Below, piece after piece: positions 44,815-54,314 of a stretch of 64,000 bases of DNA. A program made the translations under genes and the position numbers. The notes beneath the pieces are model-generated. The model was not told the origin of the DNA and made no database searches. It saw only the letters and a list, made by a program, of their open reading frames with translations. The stretch covers positions 843-64,842 of the forward strand of contig NZ_JACBJI010000005.1 of assembly GCF_013401995.1 (NCBI RefSeq), in the 5' to 3' direction. This DNA is from Flavobacterium agri (lineage in GTDB: Bacteria > Bacteroidota > Bacteroidia > Flavobacteriales > Flavobacteriaceae). Numbering within the stretch: position 1 is the first letter of the stretch; the number at the start of each line of letters is the position of its first letter.

Positions 44815-45765
44815 TTACAACACGAAATAAGGCTGCTTGACCTTCATCGCGGGCGTCGGATGCGGCATTTTGCGTTGCAGTTCGTGCTCGTATTCTTCGC
44901 GGAATTCGTTGACCATCTCAAGCAAATCTTTGTGGATGTTGTTCGAAATGACGGTCATCGGCGTATCGGTCGGACGGTTCTCGAACGGATCCTGCAAATG
45001 GATCGCCATTTTTTCGATAAGGAAAAAAGCCGCGCCCATCGTCGTCACGACGGGAATCATGAGCCAGCCCAAATCCTCGACCATCCCGAACGGCAACAGC
45101 ATCACGAAAAGACAAAGCGTGAACCGGATGTACATGCTGTAAGTGGTCGGGAAAATCGTGTTTTTGATGCGTTCGGCTTTTCCCATGGAATCGCACAATC
45201 GCGTCAACGTGTTGTCGATTTCCACTTGTTGGAATGTGTTCAAACGTCCTTTTTCGGTGGCTTTCGTAAGTTCTTTGGAATGCATCAAAAGCAAAGCGTT
45301 CGGAATGTGCTTGTGGCGTTTTACGATGTGGAATTCGTCTTCGTCCAAAAATTCCTTTACGGGTTTGAGCGAATCTTTTCCCCTTAATCGGTTCGCAAGG
45401 CTGAAACACCAGGCGGCCTGTCTTTTGGCGAATTGTTCCTTGAAACGGTTGGCTTCGTCCGAGAAATCGGGATCTTTGTAAAACGCGACCACCTGACGCA
45501 AAAGCGATCGCGAATCGTTGACGATGGCGCCCCAAACGATACGCGCTTCCCACCAACGGTCGTACGCTTGGTTCGATTTGAACGCGAGCAAAAGCGAAAT
45601 GATCGTGCCGATGATGGCCGGAATCGCGACCGGGATCGTCAACGGGACGGCTTCGTAAAAATAATGGATCAGCCAGAACGAGACCGAGTAAATCAACACA
45701 AGCGAGAGCTCGATCTTAATTTTGCCGAGCACGTATTTCATTGGAATTTTCTTTTTTAAAAGCAT
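44815..45765 (-). CDS. Bestrophin family (RFP-TM/YneE-like) membrane channel
   Basis: 316 residues. Four hydrophobic helices: about 20-60 (two), and 205-255 (two), with the family features AFKSNQAYDRWWEAR and YTRFTLCLF-type sequence (MYIRFTLCLFVMLLPFG). Bacterial bestrophins are pentameric ion channels. It follows the universal-stress gene by 18 bases, so both are probably one transcript, downstream of a two-component system. Confidence 0.9.
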   Translation of the reverse strand: MLLKKKIPMKYVLGKIKIELSLVLIYSVSFWLIHYFYEAVPLTIPVAIPAIIGTIISLLLAFKSNQAYDRWWEARIVWGAIVNDSRSLLRQVVAFYKDPDFSDEANRFKEQFAKRQAAWCFSLANRLRGKDSLKPVKEFLDEDEFHIVKRHKHIPNALLLMHSKELTKATEKGRLNTFQQVEIDNTLTRLCDSMGKAERIKNTIFPTTYSMYIRFTLCLFVMLLPFGMVEDLGWLMIPVVTTMGAAFFLIEKMAIHLQDPFENRPTDTPMTVISNNIHKDLLEMVNEFREEYEHELQRKMPHPTPAMKVKQPYFVL

Positions 45766-45783
45766 AAAATCGGATTTTGACGT

Positions 45784-46500
45784 TTAACGGATTTCTTCAA
45801 AAACAGAAAGCACGGGCAGTTTCAGATCGTCGTGGAATGAGGGAAATTTTTTGCCGAGTTTCACTTTTGTCGGTTTGCGGGTTTCCACTAGCAAGTCGAT
45901 GTCGTTTCGCGTGATGGTTTCGAGCAGCAATTGGTCAAGCGACCGCTCTTCTTGTTTGTTGATGCGTGCCTGGCTCACGATTCGGAACGCGAATTTCCCG
46001 TCGAGACGTTGCTGCAGGTCCGAAACCTGGAGTTTGCTTTCGGCATATTCCAGATACAGCGCTTTTTGCATTTCCGAAGTCGGCGCATCACACAAATTGA
46101 GGATCGGACAATGGCTGTTGGCGAGCAATCCGAGGCAATGACGGTTGATTTTTTTCGAGGATTCGCGGAACGATTTCGGAACGATCACGAATCCGATTTC
46201 CAACACCGACAATAAATTACGAAGTAACGGAGCCGAAATCGAGGATTGGCGTTGCACATGAAGCTTGATGTTGTCGAATTTCAAAGCAAGCCGCTGGCAA
46301 TCTTCAAGTGTCTTTTGTTGGGAAGCCGAAAAAGCGGGTTTCGAATTCCGTAAGTAGGCCGACGCGGAATAAGCGTTGTCGGTTTCATTCAAAAGTAGCA
46401 GTACAAGGTCGAAATTTTGGCCGTTGGCATAAGAGATCGCGCTTTCGACAGAAGCTAAAGTGTCTTTTTCTAAAACGGTCGGGATAAGGATATTTTTCAT
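45784..46500 (-). CDS. Universal stress protein-like
   Basis: 238 residues from the ATG at 46500 (MKNILIPTVLEKD, typical UspA start); an upstream start at 46536 lies in the leader hairpin. Two degenerate UspA-like halves; the ATP-binding glycine loop (G-2x-G-9x-G) is not evident, so it may not bind ATP. A 12-base hairpin directly abuts its start codon in the mRNA, suggesting translational control. Confidence 0.75.
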   Translation of the reverse strand: MKNILIPTVLEKDTLASVESAISYANGQNFDLVLLLLNETDNAYSASAYLRNSKPAFSASQQKTLEDCQRLALKFDNIKLHVQRQSSISAPLLRNLLSVLEIGFVIVPKSFRESSKKINRHCLGLLANSHCPILNLCDAPTSEMQKALYLEYAESKLQVSDLQQRLDGKFAFRIVSQARINKQEERSLDQLLLETITRNDIDLLVETRKPTKVKLGKKFPSFHDDLKLPVLSVFEEIR

Positions 46501-46534
46501 GGTCGTTGTTTTTTCTGGATACAAAACAACGACC
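46501..46534 (-). promoter_or_regulatory. Leader hairpin abutting the USP start codon
   Basis: In the mRNA, GGTCGTTGTTTT pairs with AAAACAACGACC (12 bases, perfect) and the second arm ends at the base before AUG. Such a stem could block ribosome entry. Confidence 0.5.
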
Positions 46535-46602
46535 ACGAGATTAGCATGGCCTTAATCCTATCTTAGAATTTCCTAAGATTTCGCATTAGAGATTTTAATG
46601 TT

Positions 46603-46670
46603 GGGATTCCGACGAAGGAGGAATCTCGACCAATTGGCTTCGGATGAGATTCCTCCTTCGTCGGAATCCC
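46603..46670. repeat. Dispersed long inverted repeat, family A copy 2
   Basis: Perfect 25-base arms (46603-46627 and 46646-46670) around an 18-base loop. Core GATTCCGACGAAGGAGGAAT matches copies 1 and 3. It starts 7 bases past the histidine kinase stop. Confidence 0.9.
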
Positions 46671-46677
46671 CAAAAAA

Positions 46678-48054
46678 CTACAAAGAATCCGAACCGCTCC
46701 TTTTAAAGGTAATTGTCGCCATCGTGCCTTTTTCCTGTTCCGATTGGATGTCGAGTGTGCCGTTGTGCATGCGGATGATTTTGAACGCGAGCGGAAGCCC
46801 GAGTCCGTAACCCGTATACCTCGAAGCCTTTTTGCCTCTGAAAAACGGTTCGTATAGGAACGGAAGGTCTTCTTTGGGAATGCCGATTCCGATATCGGTG
46901 ATGCGGATCGAAAGCTGTTTGCTGTCGGCCATCAGCGCGACGAAAACCACGCTGTTGTCAGAATATTTGACGGCATTCGAAATCACGTTGGACAAGGCCA
47001 ATTCGAGCAACGGCCTGTTGCACGGCAATAAAAGATACTCGTCGTTGTCGGGCATTTCGTCGAGACGCAGGCTGATGTTGTTATCGGGAAACAATTTATC
47101 GAGATCCGATTTGACGTCCATGAGCAGCTCGTCCATACGCGCCACATCGAGCACCTGTTTGTTGCCGTCGTAACCCGTGCGCGTAAGTTTCAGAAGGCTT
47201 TCGGTAAGGTTGCCGAGTTTGGTCGCCTGGGCGTTGATATGCGAAAGGGCTTCCTGGTATTCTTCGGGCGAACGCTTGCTTTGCAGGATGATTTCGGTCT
47301 CGGCCATGATCGTCGTGATCGGCGTCTTGAGTTCGTGAGAAGCGTTGTTGATGAAGTTCGCCTGAATCTCGAAAGAGGTTTCCAAACGGTCGAGCATGTC
47401 GTTGAACGTATCGGTCAACACGGCGATTTCGTCTGTGTTTTCGGGCTGTTCGAGGCGTTTGTGAAGATTGGAAGCACTGATGCGTTTCACTTCGCCATTG
47501 ATTCTCGAAATCGGATTCAATACGGTATTGGCCAGAAAACGTCCCAGGAAATAAGCGAGCACCAAAAACGCGATGCCGCCTATGGCCATGATCCGGATGA
47601 TGTACATCGTACTTGTATTGCCGCGTCTGTCGCGGGCTGTGATCACTACGATGTACTTTTTGCCGTTCTCCTCGAACAATTGGGCATAATGGTAACGGCT
47701 GTCGTCTTCTACCCAAGATGAACCATTTGCCAGGGCTTCCTTGAAGAATTCGGGCGAAAGGTTGAGTTCGGTATTGTATTCGAACGAGTTTTTTCCGTTC
47801 ACGGGAAGTACGAAGTCATTCTCATCTATGAGTTCCTCGAGCCCGTTGCTCTTGAGCTGACGGTAATATTCGGCTTTTTCGGGATCGTTCTGGTAATGTA
47901 TCGATGAGACGATTTTCGCGCGATCCTGCAACCGCTTCAAAAAGTAGTATTGGTTGTTGTTCTTGAATAAAAAAACCATCACCGCGCACAACAACAACGT
48001 GCTCAAACCCGAGAGCGCGACATAAGTGACGGCGACTTTTTTGCGTATCTGCAT
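46678..48054 (-). CDS. Two-component sensor histidine kinase
   Basis: 458 residues. TM1 about 8-29, a 120-residue periplasmic sensor region, TM2 about 152-172, HAMP to 225, then HisKA with phospho-acceptor His240 (NNASHELKTPITT), and HATPase_c with N-box (LLELALSNVISNAVKYS) and G boxes (DIGIGIPKE, GYGLGLPLAF). The input signal is unknown. The regulator gene precedes it with a single base between, so they are one operon. Confidence 0.95.
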   Translation of the reverse strand: MQIRKKVAVTYVALSGLSTLLLCAVMVFLFKNNNQYYFLKRLQDRAKIVSSIHYQNDPEKAEYYRQLKSNGLEELIDENDFVLPVNGKNSFEYNTELNLSPEFFKEALANGSSWVEDDSRYHYAQLFEENGKKYIVVITARDRRGNTSTMYIIRIMAIGGIAFLVLAYFLGRFLANTVLNPISRINGEVKRISASNLHKRLEQPENTDEIAVLTDTFNDMLDRLETSFEIQANFINNASHELKTPITTIMAETEIILQSKRSPEEYQEALSHINAQATKLGNLTESLLKLTRTGYDGNKQVLDVARMDELLMDVKSDLDKLFPDNNISLRLDEMPDNDEYLLLPCNRPLLELALSNVISNAVKYSDNSVVFVALMADSKQLSIRITDIGIGIPKEDLPFLYEPFFRGKKASRYTGYGLGLPLAFKIIRMHNGTLDIQSEQEKGTMATITFKRSGSDSL

Positions 48055-48055
48055 T

Positions 48056-48730
48056 TTAGGCTTTTAAAGTGTAACCCACACCTTTCATGGTTTGGATCAG
48101 TTTTTCTTTGTACGGCTTATCGATTTTCTTGCGCAGGTAATTGATGTACACATCGACCACGTTGGTGTTCATCTCGAAATTGATGTCCCACACGTTGTCG
48201 AGAATCTGTTCGCGTGTCAAGATGGTTTCGGAATTCTTGGCCAGGTAATGCAACAGTCGGTATTCCTTTGCGGTCAACGAGATTTCGTCTTCTCCGCGTT
48301 TCACGGTCTTGGTGCGGTTGTCGAGTTGCAGATCGCCGATCACGATCGTCTCCAAAGGTTTGTGTTCTTGAGTCGAGCGCCGAACAAGCGCGTGGATACG
48401 GGCTTCGAGTTCCGAGAATTTGAACGGTTTGCTCACGTAATCGTCGGCTCCGGCCTGTAATCCGGTGATGATGTTTTCGGTACTTCCGAGCGCGGTCAAA
48501 AACAAAATCGGTACGAAATTCCCGGCGGCTCTCAATCGTCTGCAGATTTCGATGCCGTTCACGTCGGGAAGCATCACATCTAAAATTACCGCGTCGAACG
48601 TGTGTTCCTCGAGCATGAGCATCGCCGTATTGCCGTCGAGGGCTGCACTTAAGTCGTGGCCTTTTTCGGCGAATCCTTTTCGGATCACGGAAAGCAAATT
48701 CGGTTCGTCTTCGACAATCAGCAATTTCAT
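48056..48730 (-). CDS. OmpR-family response regulator
   Basis: 224 residues. Receiver domain with acidic pocket (VEDEP), phospho-acceptor Asp51 (VILDVMLPD), Thr and Lys (FLTALGS, YVSKPF), then an OmpR/PhoB winged helix (RTKTVKRGEDEISLTAKEYRLL, TNVVDVYINYLRKKI). Cognate of the adjacent kinase. Targets unknown; the nearby inverted repeat before the USP gene is a possible site. A -7-like TATTTTTG (minus strand, 48770-48763) lies upstream. Confidence 0.95.
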   Translation of the reverse strand: MKLLIVEDEPNLLSVIRKGFAEKGHDLSAALDGNTAMLMLEEHTFDAVILDVMLPDVNGIEICRRLRAAGNFVPILFLTALGSTENIITGLQAGADDYVSKPFKFSELEARIHALVRRSTQEHKPLETIVIGDLQLDNRTKTVKRGEDEISLTAKEYRLLHYLAKNSETILTREQILDNVWDINFEMNTNVVDVYINYLRKKIDKPYKEKLIQTMKGVGYTLKA

Positions 48731-48832
48731 CTTTGGCGTTTTACTTCGGATTTCAGATTTGCCAAAAATAAGTATTGAAGTGTGAAATAAACGCTAAAAG
48801 TCAAGCTTTGCGGGCATTATTGGGAATCCCAA

Positions 48833-48876
48833 AAAAGAATCCGCTTCTTTCCGAATCATTCGAAAAAAAGCGGATG
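48833..48876 (-). terminator. Terminator after purT
   Basis: On the minus strand ATCCGCTT pairs with AAGCGGAT across a 21-base loop and is followed by TCTTTTTT. Confidence 0.65.
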
Positions 48877-48896
48877 TATTGCTGTGAAATCGGTTT

Positions 48897-50063
48897 TTAG
48901 GCGCGTACGTTTACCAACGCGGCCGCGGCTTTCGCTTTGTCGACGATTTCTTCGATCGGTGTTTCTACCGCATCGCTAACCAAAGCCACACCCATTCTGC
49001 GGTACGGACGCGATGTCGGTTTTCCGAAAAGACGGAAGTCGGTTTTCGCAAGACCCGAGATTTCCTCGATTCCCGTAAAAGTCGGGTGCTCTGAGTTTTC
49101 GGAAGCCAGTATGACCGCGCTCGCTCCGGCTTTTTCGAGTCGGATTTCGAAAATCGGAAGGCTCAAAATGGCGCGCAAATGCAATTCGAATTCGTTGAAG
49201 TTTTGTGTTCCGGCCAATGTGACCATGCCCGTATCGTGCGGACGAGGCGAAAGTTCCGAAAAATATACACCGTCGTCGGCCAAAAAGAATTCCACGCCAA
49301 AAATGCCGGCTCCACCAAGCGCTTCGGTGATTTTTTCGGCCATATCCTGAGCTTCGTAAAGGTCTTTCTCCGAAACCTGTGCCGGTTGCCAGCTTTCCTG
49401 GTAATCGCCTCTTTCCTGTCTGTGACCGATCGGTGAGCAGAACAACGTCGGGCCCATGTTTTGGGTGACGGTAAGCAATGTGATTTCGGAATTGAATTTC
49501 ACGAACGCTTCGACGATGACTTCTACGACATCGCCGCGAGAACCTTCGACCGCATATTTCCACGCCTTTGCGATATCGTCGTGCGATTTGATCGTCGATT
49601 GGCCTTTGCCCGAAGACGACATCAACGGTTTCACGACACACGGAATGCCGACTTCTTCTACCGCCGATTTCAATTCGTCGGCTGAGGTCGCATAACGATA
49701 ATTTGCGGTTTTGAGGCCGAGTTCTTTTGCGGCCAAATCGCGTATCGCCTTCCTGTTCATCGTGAAGTTCGCCGCTTTTGCTGAAGGAACGACCGTAATG
49801 CCTTGCTTTTCGTAATCGTAAAAACGCTCGGTGCGGATCGCTTCGATTTCGGGAACGATGAAATCGGGATTGTGTTTGGCTACGATGCGGTCGAGTTCGG
49901 CTCCGTCGAGCATGTTGATGACTTCAAAACCGTGCGCGACCTGCATGGCCGGAGCGTTTTCGTAACTGTCGACGGCAATCACTTTTTGGCCGATTCTTTG
50001 GGCCGCGATGACGAATTCCTTTCCGAGTTCGCCTGATCCGAGAAGTAGTATTTTCTTTTGCAT
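48897..50063 (-). CDS. purT: Formate-dependent phosphoribosylglycinamide formyltransferase
   Basis: 388 residues from ATG 50063 ([17 protein letters not shown]); an upstream start at 50147 lies across the family B palindrome and is rejected. ATP-grasp enzyme with [12 protein letters not shown] and [12 protein letters not shown]. Converts GAR to formyl-GAR with formate and ATP in purine synthesis, the folate-independent alternative to PurN. Confidence 0.96.
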   Translation of the reverse strand: MQKKILLLGSGELGKEFVIAAQRIGQKVIAVDSYENAPAMQVAHGFEVINMLDGAELDRIVAKHNPDFIVPEIEAIRTERFYDYEKQGITVVPSAKAANFTMNRKAIRDLAAKELGLKTANYRYATSADELKSAVEEVGIPCVVKPLMSSSGKGQSTIKSHDDIAKAWKYAVEGSRGDVVEVIVEAFVKFNSEITLLTVTQNMGPTLFCSPIGHRQERGDYQESWQPAQVSEKDLYEAQDMAEKITEALGGAGIFGVEFFLADDGVYFSELSPRPHDTGMVTLAGTQNFNEFELHLRAILSLPIFEIRLEKAGASAVILASENSEHPTFTGIEEISGLAKTDFRLFGKPTSRPYRRMGVALVSDAVETPIEEIVDKAKAAAALVNVRA

Positions 50064-50095
50064 GGTGGATGTGTTGATGTTGGAGGGCTTTGTAG

Positions 50096-50128
50096 AAACC
50101 TCAAAGGTTTTCAAAACCTTTGAGGTTT
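50096..50128. repeat. Dispersed 33-base palindrome, family B copy 2
   Basis: Identical to 20933-20965 over all 33 bases. It lies between the aminotransferase terminator and purT. Confidence 0.9.
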
Positions 50129-50152
50129 GGTAGTGCTGACAGCCCAAAATTA

Positions 50153-50182
50153 AAAAAGCCCCAGAATTTCCGAGGCTTATGT
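50153..50182 (-). terminator. Terminator after the aminotransferase gene
   Basis: AAGCCTCGG/CTGGGGCTT with a short loop and a T run on the minus strand. Confidence 0.65.
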
Positions 50183-50183
50183 T

Positions 50184-51371
50184 TTAGGCCAGTGCCTCTT
50201 TGATTTGTGCAAATGCTTTCTTGAGCTGGTCTTCGCTGGTCGCGTACGAAAGTCGGATGCAGTTCGGGTTTCCGAAAGCGTCACCGGTTACCGCAGCAAC
50301 GTTGGCTTCGGCCAAAAGATACATAGCGAGGTCGTCGGCATTGTTGATGAGTTTTCCGCGAAGGGTTTTTCCGAAGAAAGAAGAAACGTCGGGGAAAGCG
50401 TAGAAAGCACCATCTGGCACGTTGACTTTCAAGCCCGGGATTTCCTTGATCAATCCGATCACCAAATCGCGGCGGTTCTTGAACGCGTTGACCATGTCGT
50501 TCAATACCGACGGATCGGCATCTACAGCCGTAATCGTAGCGCGTTGTGCGATCGAATTCGCTCCCGAAGTCACCTGCCCTTGCATTTTTGTACACGCTTT
50601 GGCGATGAATTCCGGCGCACCTATATATCCGATTCTCCAACCCGTCATTGCGAACGCTTTGGCGACTCCGTTTACGGTAATCGTTCTTTCGAACATGCCC
50701 GGAATCGATGCGATCGAGCAGAAATTCCCGGCGAAATTGATGTGTTCGTAGATTTCGTCCGAAACCACGAATATGTTCGGGTGTTTTTCCAATACTTTAG
50801 AAAGTGCGGTCAATTCCTCACGCGTATACACCGAACCGCTTGGGTTACAAGGAGACGAATACCACACCATCTTGGTTTTCGGCGTGATGGCTTTCTCGAG
50901 TTGTTCGGGCGTGATCTTGAAATCGGATTCTACCGAAGTCGGCACTTCGACAGGAATTCCGCCAGCCATTTTCACGATTTCGAAATAAGAAACCCAATAC
51001 GGTGCAGGCAAAATCACTTCGTCACCTTCGTTGAGCATCACTTGGGCGATATTGTACAGCGACTGTTTCGCTCCCGTAGAAACGACGATGTTCGCCGGTT
51101 TGTAATCAAGATCGTTGTCGCGTTTGAATTTGCGGCAAATCGCTTCCTTGAGTTCTACGTAACCGTCGACGGGCGAATACGTGCTGTAATTCTCGTCTAT
51201 CGCTTTCTTCGCGGCTTCCTTGATGAAATCGGGAGTGTTGAAATCGGGTTCGCCCAAAGAAAGGCTGATCACGTCTTTGCCCTGAGCCTTAAGTTCACGA
51301 GCCAAAGCGGCCATAGCCAGCGTTTGGGAAGTGGCCATTTGGTTGACCCTGTCGGAAAGTAAATGGTTCAT
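50184..51371 (-). CDS. Aspartate/aromatic aminotransferase, class I PLP
   Basis: 395 residues from ATG 51371 (MNHLLSDRVNQMATSQTLAM, the standard start); the frame stays open to 51608 but that part overlaps the desaturase gene. SLGEPDFNTP, SSPCNPSGSVY, and the PLP-lysine segment GVAKAFAMTGWRIGY identify fold-type-I subgroup 1-gamma (AspC/AspAT from thermophile type). Transfers amino groups between aspartate or related acids and 2-oxoglutarate. Confidence 0.94.
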   Translation of the reverse strand: MNHLLSDRVNQMATSQTLAMAALARELKAQGKDVISLSLGEPDFNTPDFIKEAAKKAIDENYSTYSPVDGYVELKEAICRKFKRDNDLDYKPANIVVSTGAKQSLYNIAQVMLNEGDEVILPAPYWVSYFEIVKMAGGIPVEVPTSVESDFKITPEQLEKAITPKTKMVWYSSPCNPSGSVYTREELTALSKVLEKHPNIFVVSDEIYEHINFAGNFCSIASIPGMFERTITVNGVAKAFAMTGWRIGYIGAPEFIAKACTKMQGQVTSGANSIAQRATITAVDADPSVLNDMVNAFKNRRDLVIGLIKEIPGLKVNVPDGAFYAFPDVSSFFGKTLRGKLINNADDLAMYLLAEANVAAVTGDAFGNPNCIRLSYATSEDQLKKAFAQIKEALA

Positions 51372-51400
51372 GTCTTGTTGTGTATGTTTGATAGAGGTTT

Positions 51401-52495
51401 TTAAGCGATCTCGGGTTTGGTTCCAAGTTGTTTCAAATGCCTGAAATGCGCGGCAACGGCCGATCGCATCGTCTTGAATTCGTGATACGGCAAATTGCAT
51501 TCGGCTGCCGTCTGTTTGATGATTTCGGATATTTTTCCGTAATGCACATGGCTGATGTTCGGGAAAATGTGGTGTTCGATCTGATGGTTCAAACCGCCCG
51601 TAAACCAATTCACGATCTTGTTCTTCGGTGCGAAATTAGCTGTCGTATACAACTGATGGATCGCCCAGGTGTTTTCCATCGTGCCGTTTTCATCCGGAAT
51701 CGGGTTGTCGGTGGCTTCCACGACATGTGCAAGCTGGAAAACCACGCTCAGGATAAGTCCGGCGACGTAGTGCATCACGAAAAATCCGATGAGTACTTTC
51801 CACCAAACGATTCCGGCGATCATCGGGATTACGATCCAAATCGAGAAATAAATCGCTTTGGTGATGACCAAAGTCGTCCATTGAATTGCAGGGCTTTTGA
51901 ATTTCCCGTAAGACAATTTGCGTTTGAGATAACGGTGCATCTGTTTGAAATCGGTCGTGAGCGCCCAGTTGAACGTCAATAATCCGTAAAGGAAAATCGA
52001 ATAGTAATGTTGGAATTTGTGGAAGCGTCTCCACTTGGCCTCCTGTGTAAAACGGATGATTTTTCCGGCTTCGAGATCTTCATCGTGCCCGTGGATATTG
52101 GTATACGTATGATGCAAAACATTGTGCTGAACTTGCCAGTTGTACACGTTTCCGGCCAACACGTAAATCGTGCCGCCCATAAATTTGTTGAGCCAACCTT
52201 TAGACGAATACGAGCCGTGGTTGCCGTCGTGCATCACGTTCATGCCGATTCCGGCCATTCCGACGCCCATGGCTACGCTCAAGAGCAGGTGCGCCCAAAA
52301 CGGCAGATCGATCGCGAGAATCAGGAAATAGGGTGTGAGGAAAACGGCGAAAAGTATCGCGGTTTTGAGATAAATCTGCCAGTTTCCGGTCTTTTTGATG
52401 TTGTTTTCCTTGAAGTAGGCGTTGACCCGCGAATTGATTGTCCTGAAGAATTTCATGGAATCTTGGGTCGAAAATGTAGGTAGGGTGTAATTCAT
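51401..52495 (-). CDS. Membrane fatty acid desaturase
   Basis: 364 residues. Three histidine boxes: HDGNH, HNVLHH and QIEHH, plus four hydrophobic segments in pairs (about 48-90, 205-250). The QxxHH third box is typical of front-end and acyl-lipid desaturases; no cytochrome b5 domain is fused. Introduces cis double bonds into membrane lipids. Its start is preceded by a promoter match. Confidence 0.93.
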   Translation of the reverse strand: MNYTLPTFSTQDSMKFFRTINSRVNAYFKENNIKKTGNWQIYLKTAILFAVFLTPYFLILAIDLPFWAHLLLSVAMGVGMAGIGMNVMHDGNHGSYSSKGWLNKFMGGTIYVLAGNVYNWQVQHNVLHHTYTNIHGHDEDLEAGKIIRFTQEAKWRRFHKFQHYYSIFLYGLLTFNWALTTDFKQMHRYLKRKLSYGKFKSPAIQWTTLVITKAIYFSIWIVIPMIAGIVWWKVLIGFFVMHYVAGLILSVVFQLAHVVEATDNPIPDENGTMENTWAIHQLYTTANFAPKNKIVNWFTGGLNHQIEHHIFPNISHVHYGKISEIIKQTAAECNLPYHEFKTMRSAVAAHFRHLKQLGTKPEIA

Positions 52496-52509
52496 GATAA
52501 AAATGATGC

Positions 52510-52536
52510 CAAAGGTAGTTATTAAAACAGGTTCAA
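52510..52536 (-). promoter_or_regulatory. Promoter of the desaturase gene
   Basis: Minus-strand TTG (52536-52534), 16 bases, TACCTTTG (52517-52510), 14 bases before the ATG. Confidence 0.6.
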
Positions 52537-52573
52537 ACGTTTACAAAAACAAAAAATTTCCGTCGCGATTGGT

Positions 52574-52581
52574 TACTTTTG
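52574..52581 (+). promoter_or_regulatory. -7 box candidate for rsmG
   Basis: TACTTTTG, 13 bases before the rsmG ATG; no TTG at -33. Confidence 0.45.
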
Positions 52582-52594
52582 CAAAAAATTCACG

Positions 52595-53224
52595 ATGGAA
52601 GAAATCCTGCGTTATTTTCCGCATCTCACTGATATACAAAAGGAACAATTCGCCCAATTGCGCGGGCTTTACGAGGATTGGAACGCCAAGATCAACGTCA
52701 TTTCGCGAAAAGACATAGACGAGCTCTACACGCGTCACGTGTTGCATTCGCTCGCGATCGCCAAAGTACAGCCGTTCGAGCCGGGTTCTTCGGTCATGGA
52801 CGTAGGTACAGGCGGCGGCTTCCCCGGAATTCCGCTTGCAATTTTGTTCCCAGAAACAGATTTTTACCTGATAGATGTCATAGGAAAGAAAATTAAAGTG
52901 GTGCAGGCCGTGGCCGATGCGCTCGGACTCAAAAACGTGAAAGCCGAACAAAAACGAGCCGAAACCGTAGACAAACAGTTCGATTTCATCGTAAGCCGTG
53001 CCGTTACGAACATGCCCGATTTCGTTTCCTGGGTCAAAAACAAAATCGCCAAACCGCAAAAACACGATTTGGCGAATGGGATTTTATATCTCAAAGGTGG
53101 CGATCTTTCCGAAGAACTCAAGGATTACCAAAAAATCCAATTGTTCGAGATACCCGATTTCTTCGACAATGAATTTTTCGAAACCAAGAAAGTCGTCTAT
53201 CTTCCCGTCAAATACAAAGGATAA
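52595..53224 (+). CDS. rsmG: 16S rRNA (guanine-527-N7)-methyltransferase
   Basis: 209 residues. SAM motif VMDVGTGGGFPGIPLAI near residue 68, then DFIVSRAVTNM. Methylates G527 of 16S rRNA (E. coli numbering). Divergent from the desaturase gene; ends at a terminator shared with the next gene. Confidence 0.96.
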   Translation: MEEILRYFPHLTDIQKEQFAQLRGLYEDWNAKINVISRKDIDELYTRHVLHSLAIAKVQPFEPGSSVMDVGTGGGFPGIPLAILFPETDFYLIDVIGKKIKVVQAVADALGLKNVKAEQKRAETVDKQFDFIVSRAVTNMPDFVSWVKNKIAKPQKHDLANGILYLKGGDLSEELKDYQKIQLFEIPDFFDNEFFETKKVVYLPVKYKG

Positions 53225-53256
53225 AAAATCCCGGTCTTCACGGCCGGGATTTTTAT
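53225..53256. terminator. Bidirectional terminator
   Basis: AAAATCCCGG/CCGGGATTTT 10-base stem between rsmG and the T9SS cargo gene. Confidence 0.8.
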
Positions 53257-54237
53257 TTAGTTTTTGATGAGCTTTTGCGTCTTCGTTCCCGTATCGGATG
53301 AAACGGTCACCGAATAAATTCCCGTAGCCAAGCCCGAAATATCGATTTGTGACGCAGGATTTTCGAGATGCAACACGGTTTTGCCCGTCATATCCGCAAT
53401 AGATATCGCTTTTACCTGATTTTCCGATTCGATGTTCAGCGTATTTTTTGTGGGATTCGGATACAACACGACGTTATTGGCCTCATTCGCAGGCGTAGAC
53501 AACAATCCCGCGATAAGCGTTTCTATCGTTGTCGACGTTTCGTCGAGGTTGAGTTGTGGAACGTTGATCGTAAGCGTCGTCGTCCTGAAAATCGGGCCGA
53601 CGTTTTCGTTGAAATACGTATAAGTGGTTTGTGTCGCCGTTCCGATATTATTGAAGATAAGATAGTTCAACGACAAGGTCTGTACGACTTTTACGCGTGT
53701 CACATCGTATGTCGGAAGGCCGAAACCGATATTTCGGGTCAACGATCCGTAAGCGTCGACCGAAGTCGCGACCGTTCCGCTAAAAGTTCCCGAATAACCC
53801 ATTCCCGAATAGGTTCCGGCCGTCGTATCGGAATTCGTATATCCGAATGACATCGGAAATTGGCCCACATTGGCATTGTTCGTCGAATAGTTGATGTTGA
53901 ATTCGGTCGATGCGATACCCGTAACCGTCAAATTTCCGGCAAGATTCAGCGCATAATAAATACTTCCCGTATCGGCGGACTGTAAAACTCCTGTCGTATT
54001 CGGATAGGTCGAGATGTCGGCAGGTGTAGGGGTTTCCTGTTGGTAGGACGTATCGCCAAGGGAGACGAGTTGGTCGAAAACCCAGGTTTGGTTCGCGCCT
54101 GCGGTTTCGTTAAGAGCCGTTCCCGAAGTCACGACCGTCCAAACCGTATCATCGTCGGGAAAAATGCGGTTGACGGCAACTTGGGCCGATGCCGCAACAC
54201 AGGTCAACATAAATAAAGAGAGTATTGTTTTTTTCAT
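53257..54237 (-). CDS. Secreted protein with T9SS type A sorting domain
   Basis: 326 residues from ATG 54237 (signal peptide MKKTILSLFMLTCVAASA); an earlier start at 54390 lies in pruA. Residues 20-245 form a beta-rich domain without a recognised family. The end is a sorting domain: LYPNPTKNTLNIES, IADMTGKTVLHLEN, TQKLIKN. Predicted T9SS cargo. Confidence 0.9.
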   Translation of the reverse strand: MKKTILSLFMLTCVAASAQVAVNRIFPDDDTVWTVVTSGTALNETAGANQTWVFDQLVSLGDTSYQQETPTPADISTYPNTTGVLQSADTGSIYYALNLAGNLTVTGIASTEFNINYSTNNANVGQFPMSFGYTNSDTTAGTYSGMGYSGTFSGTVATSVDAYGSLTRNIGFGLPTYDVTRVKVVQTLSLNYLIFNNIGTATQTTYTYFNENVGPIFRTTTLTINVPQLNLDETSTTIETLIAGLLSTPANEANNVVLYPNPTKNTLNIESENQVKAISIADMTGKTVLHLENPASQIDISGLATGIYSVTVSSDTGTKTQKLIKN

Positions 54238-54267
54238 AGGTAGTGCTTTGATTTGTATCAAAAGTAA

Positions 54268-54298
54268 CAAAAAAGCCCCGACAAATATCGGGGCTTCA
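54268..54298 (-). terminator. Terminator after pruA
   Basis: On the minus strand AAGCCCCGA/TCGGGGCTT (9 bases) followed by TTTTTTG. Confidence 0.8.
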
Positions 54299-54314
54299 GT
54301 TATTTGCGAGTTAA

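Noticed and set aside
50205..51362. 385-codon plus-strand frame opposite the aminotransferase; similar long frames opposite the AsmA-like gene (21684-22772) and the S46 peptidase (38222-39379).
   Set aside because: Arg/Phe-rich shadow frames of well-supported genes.
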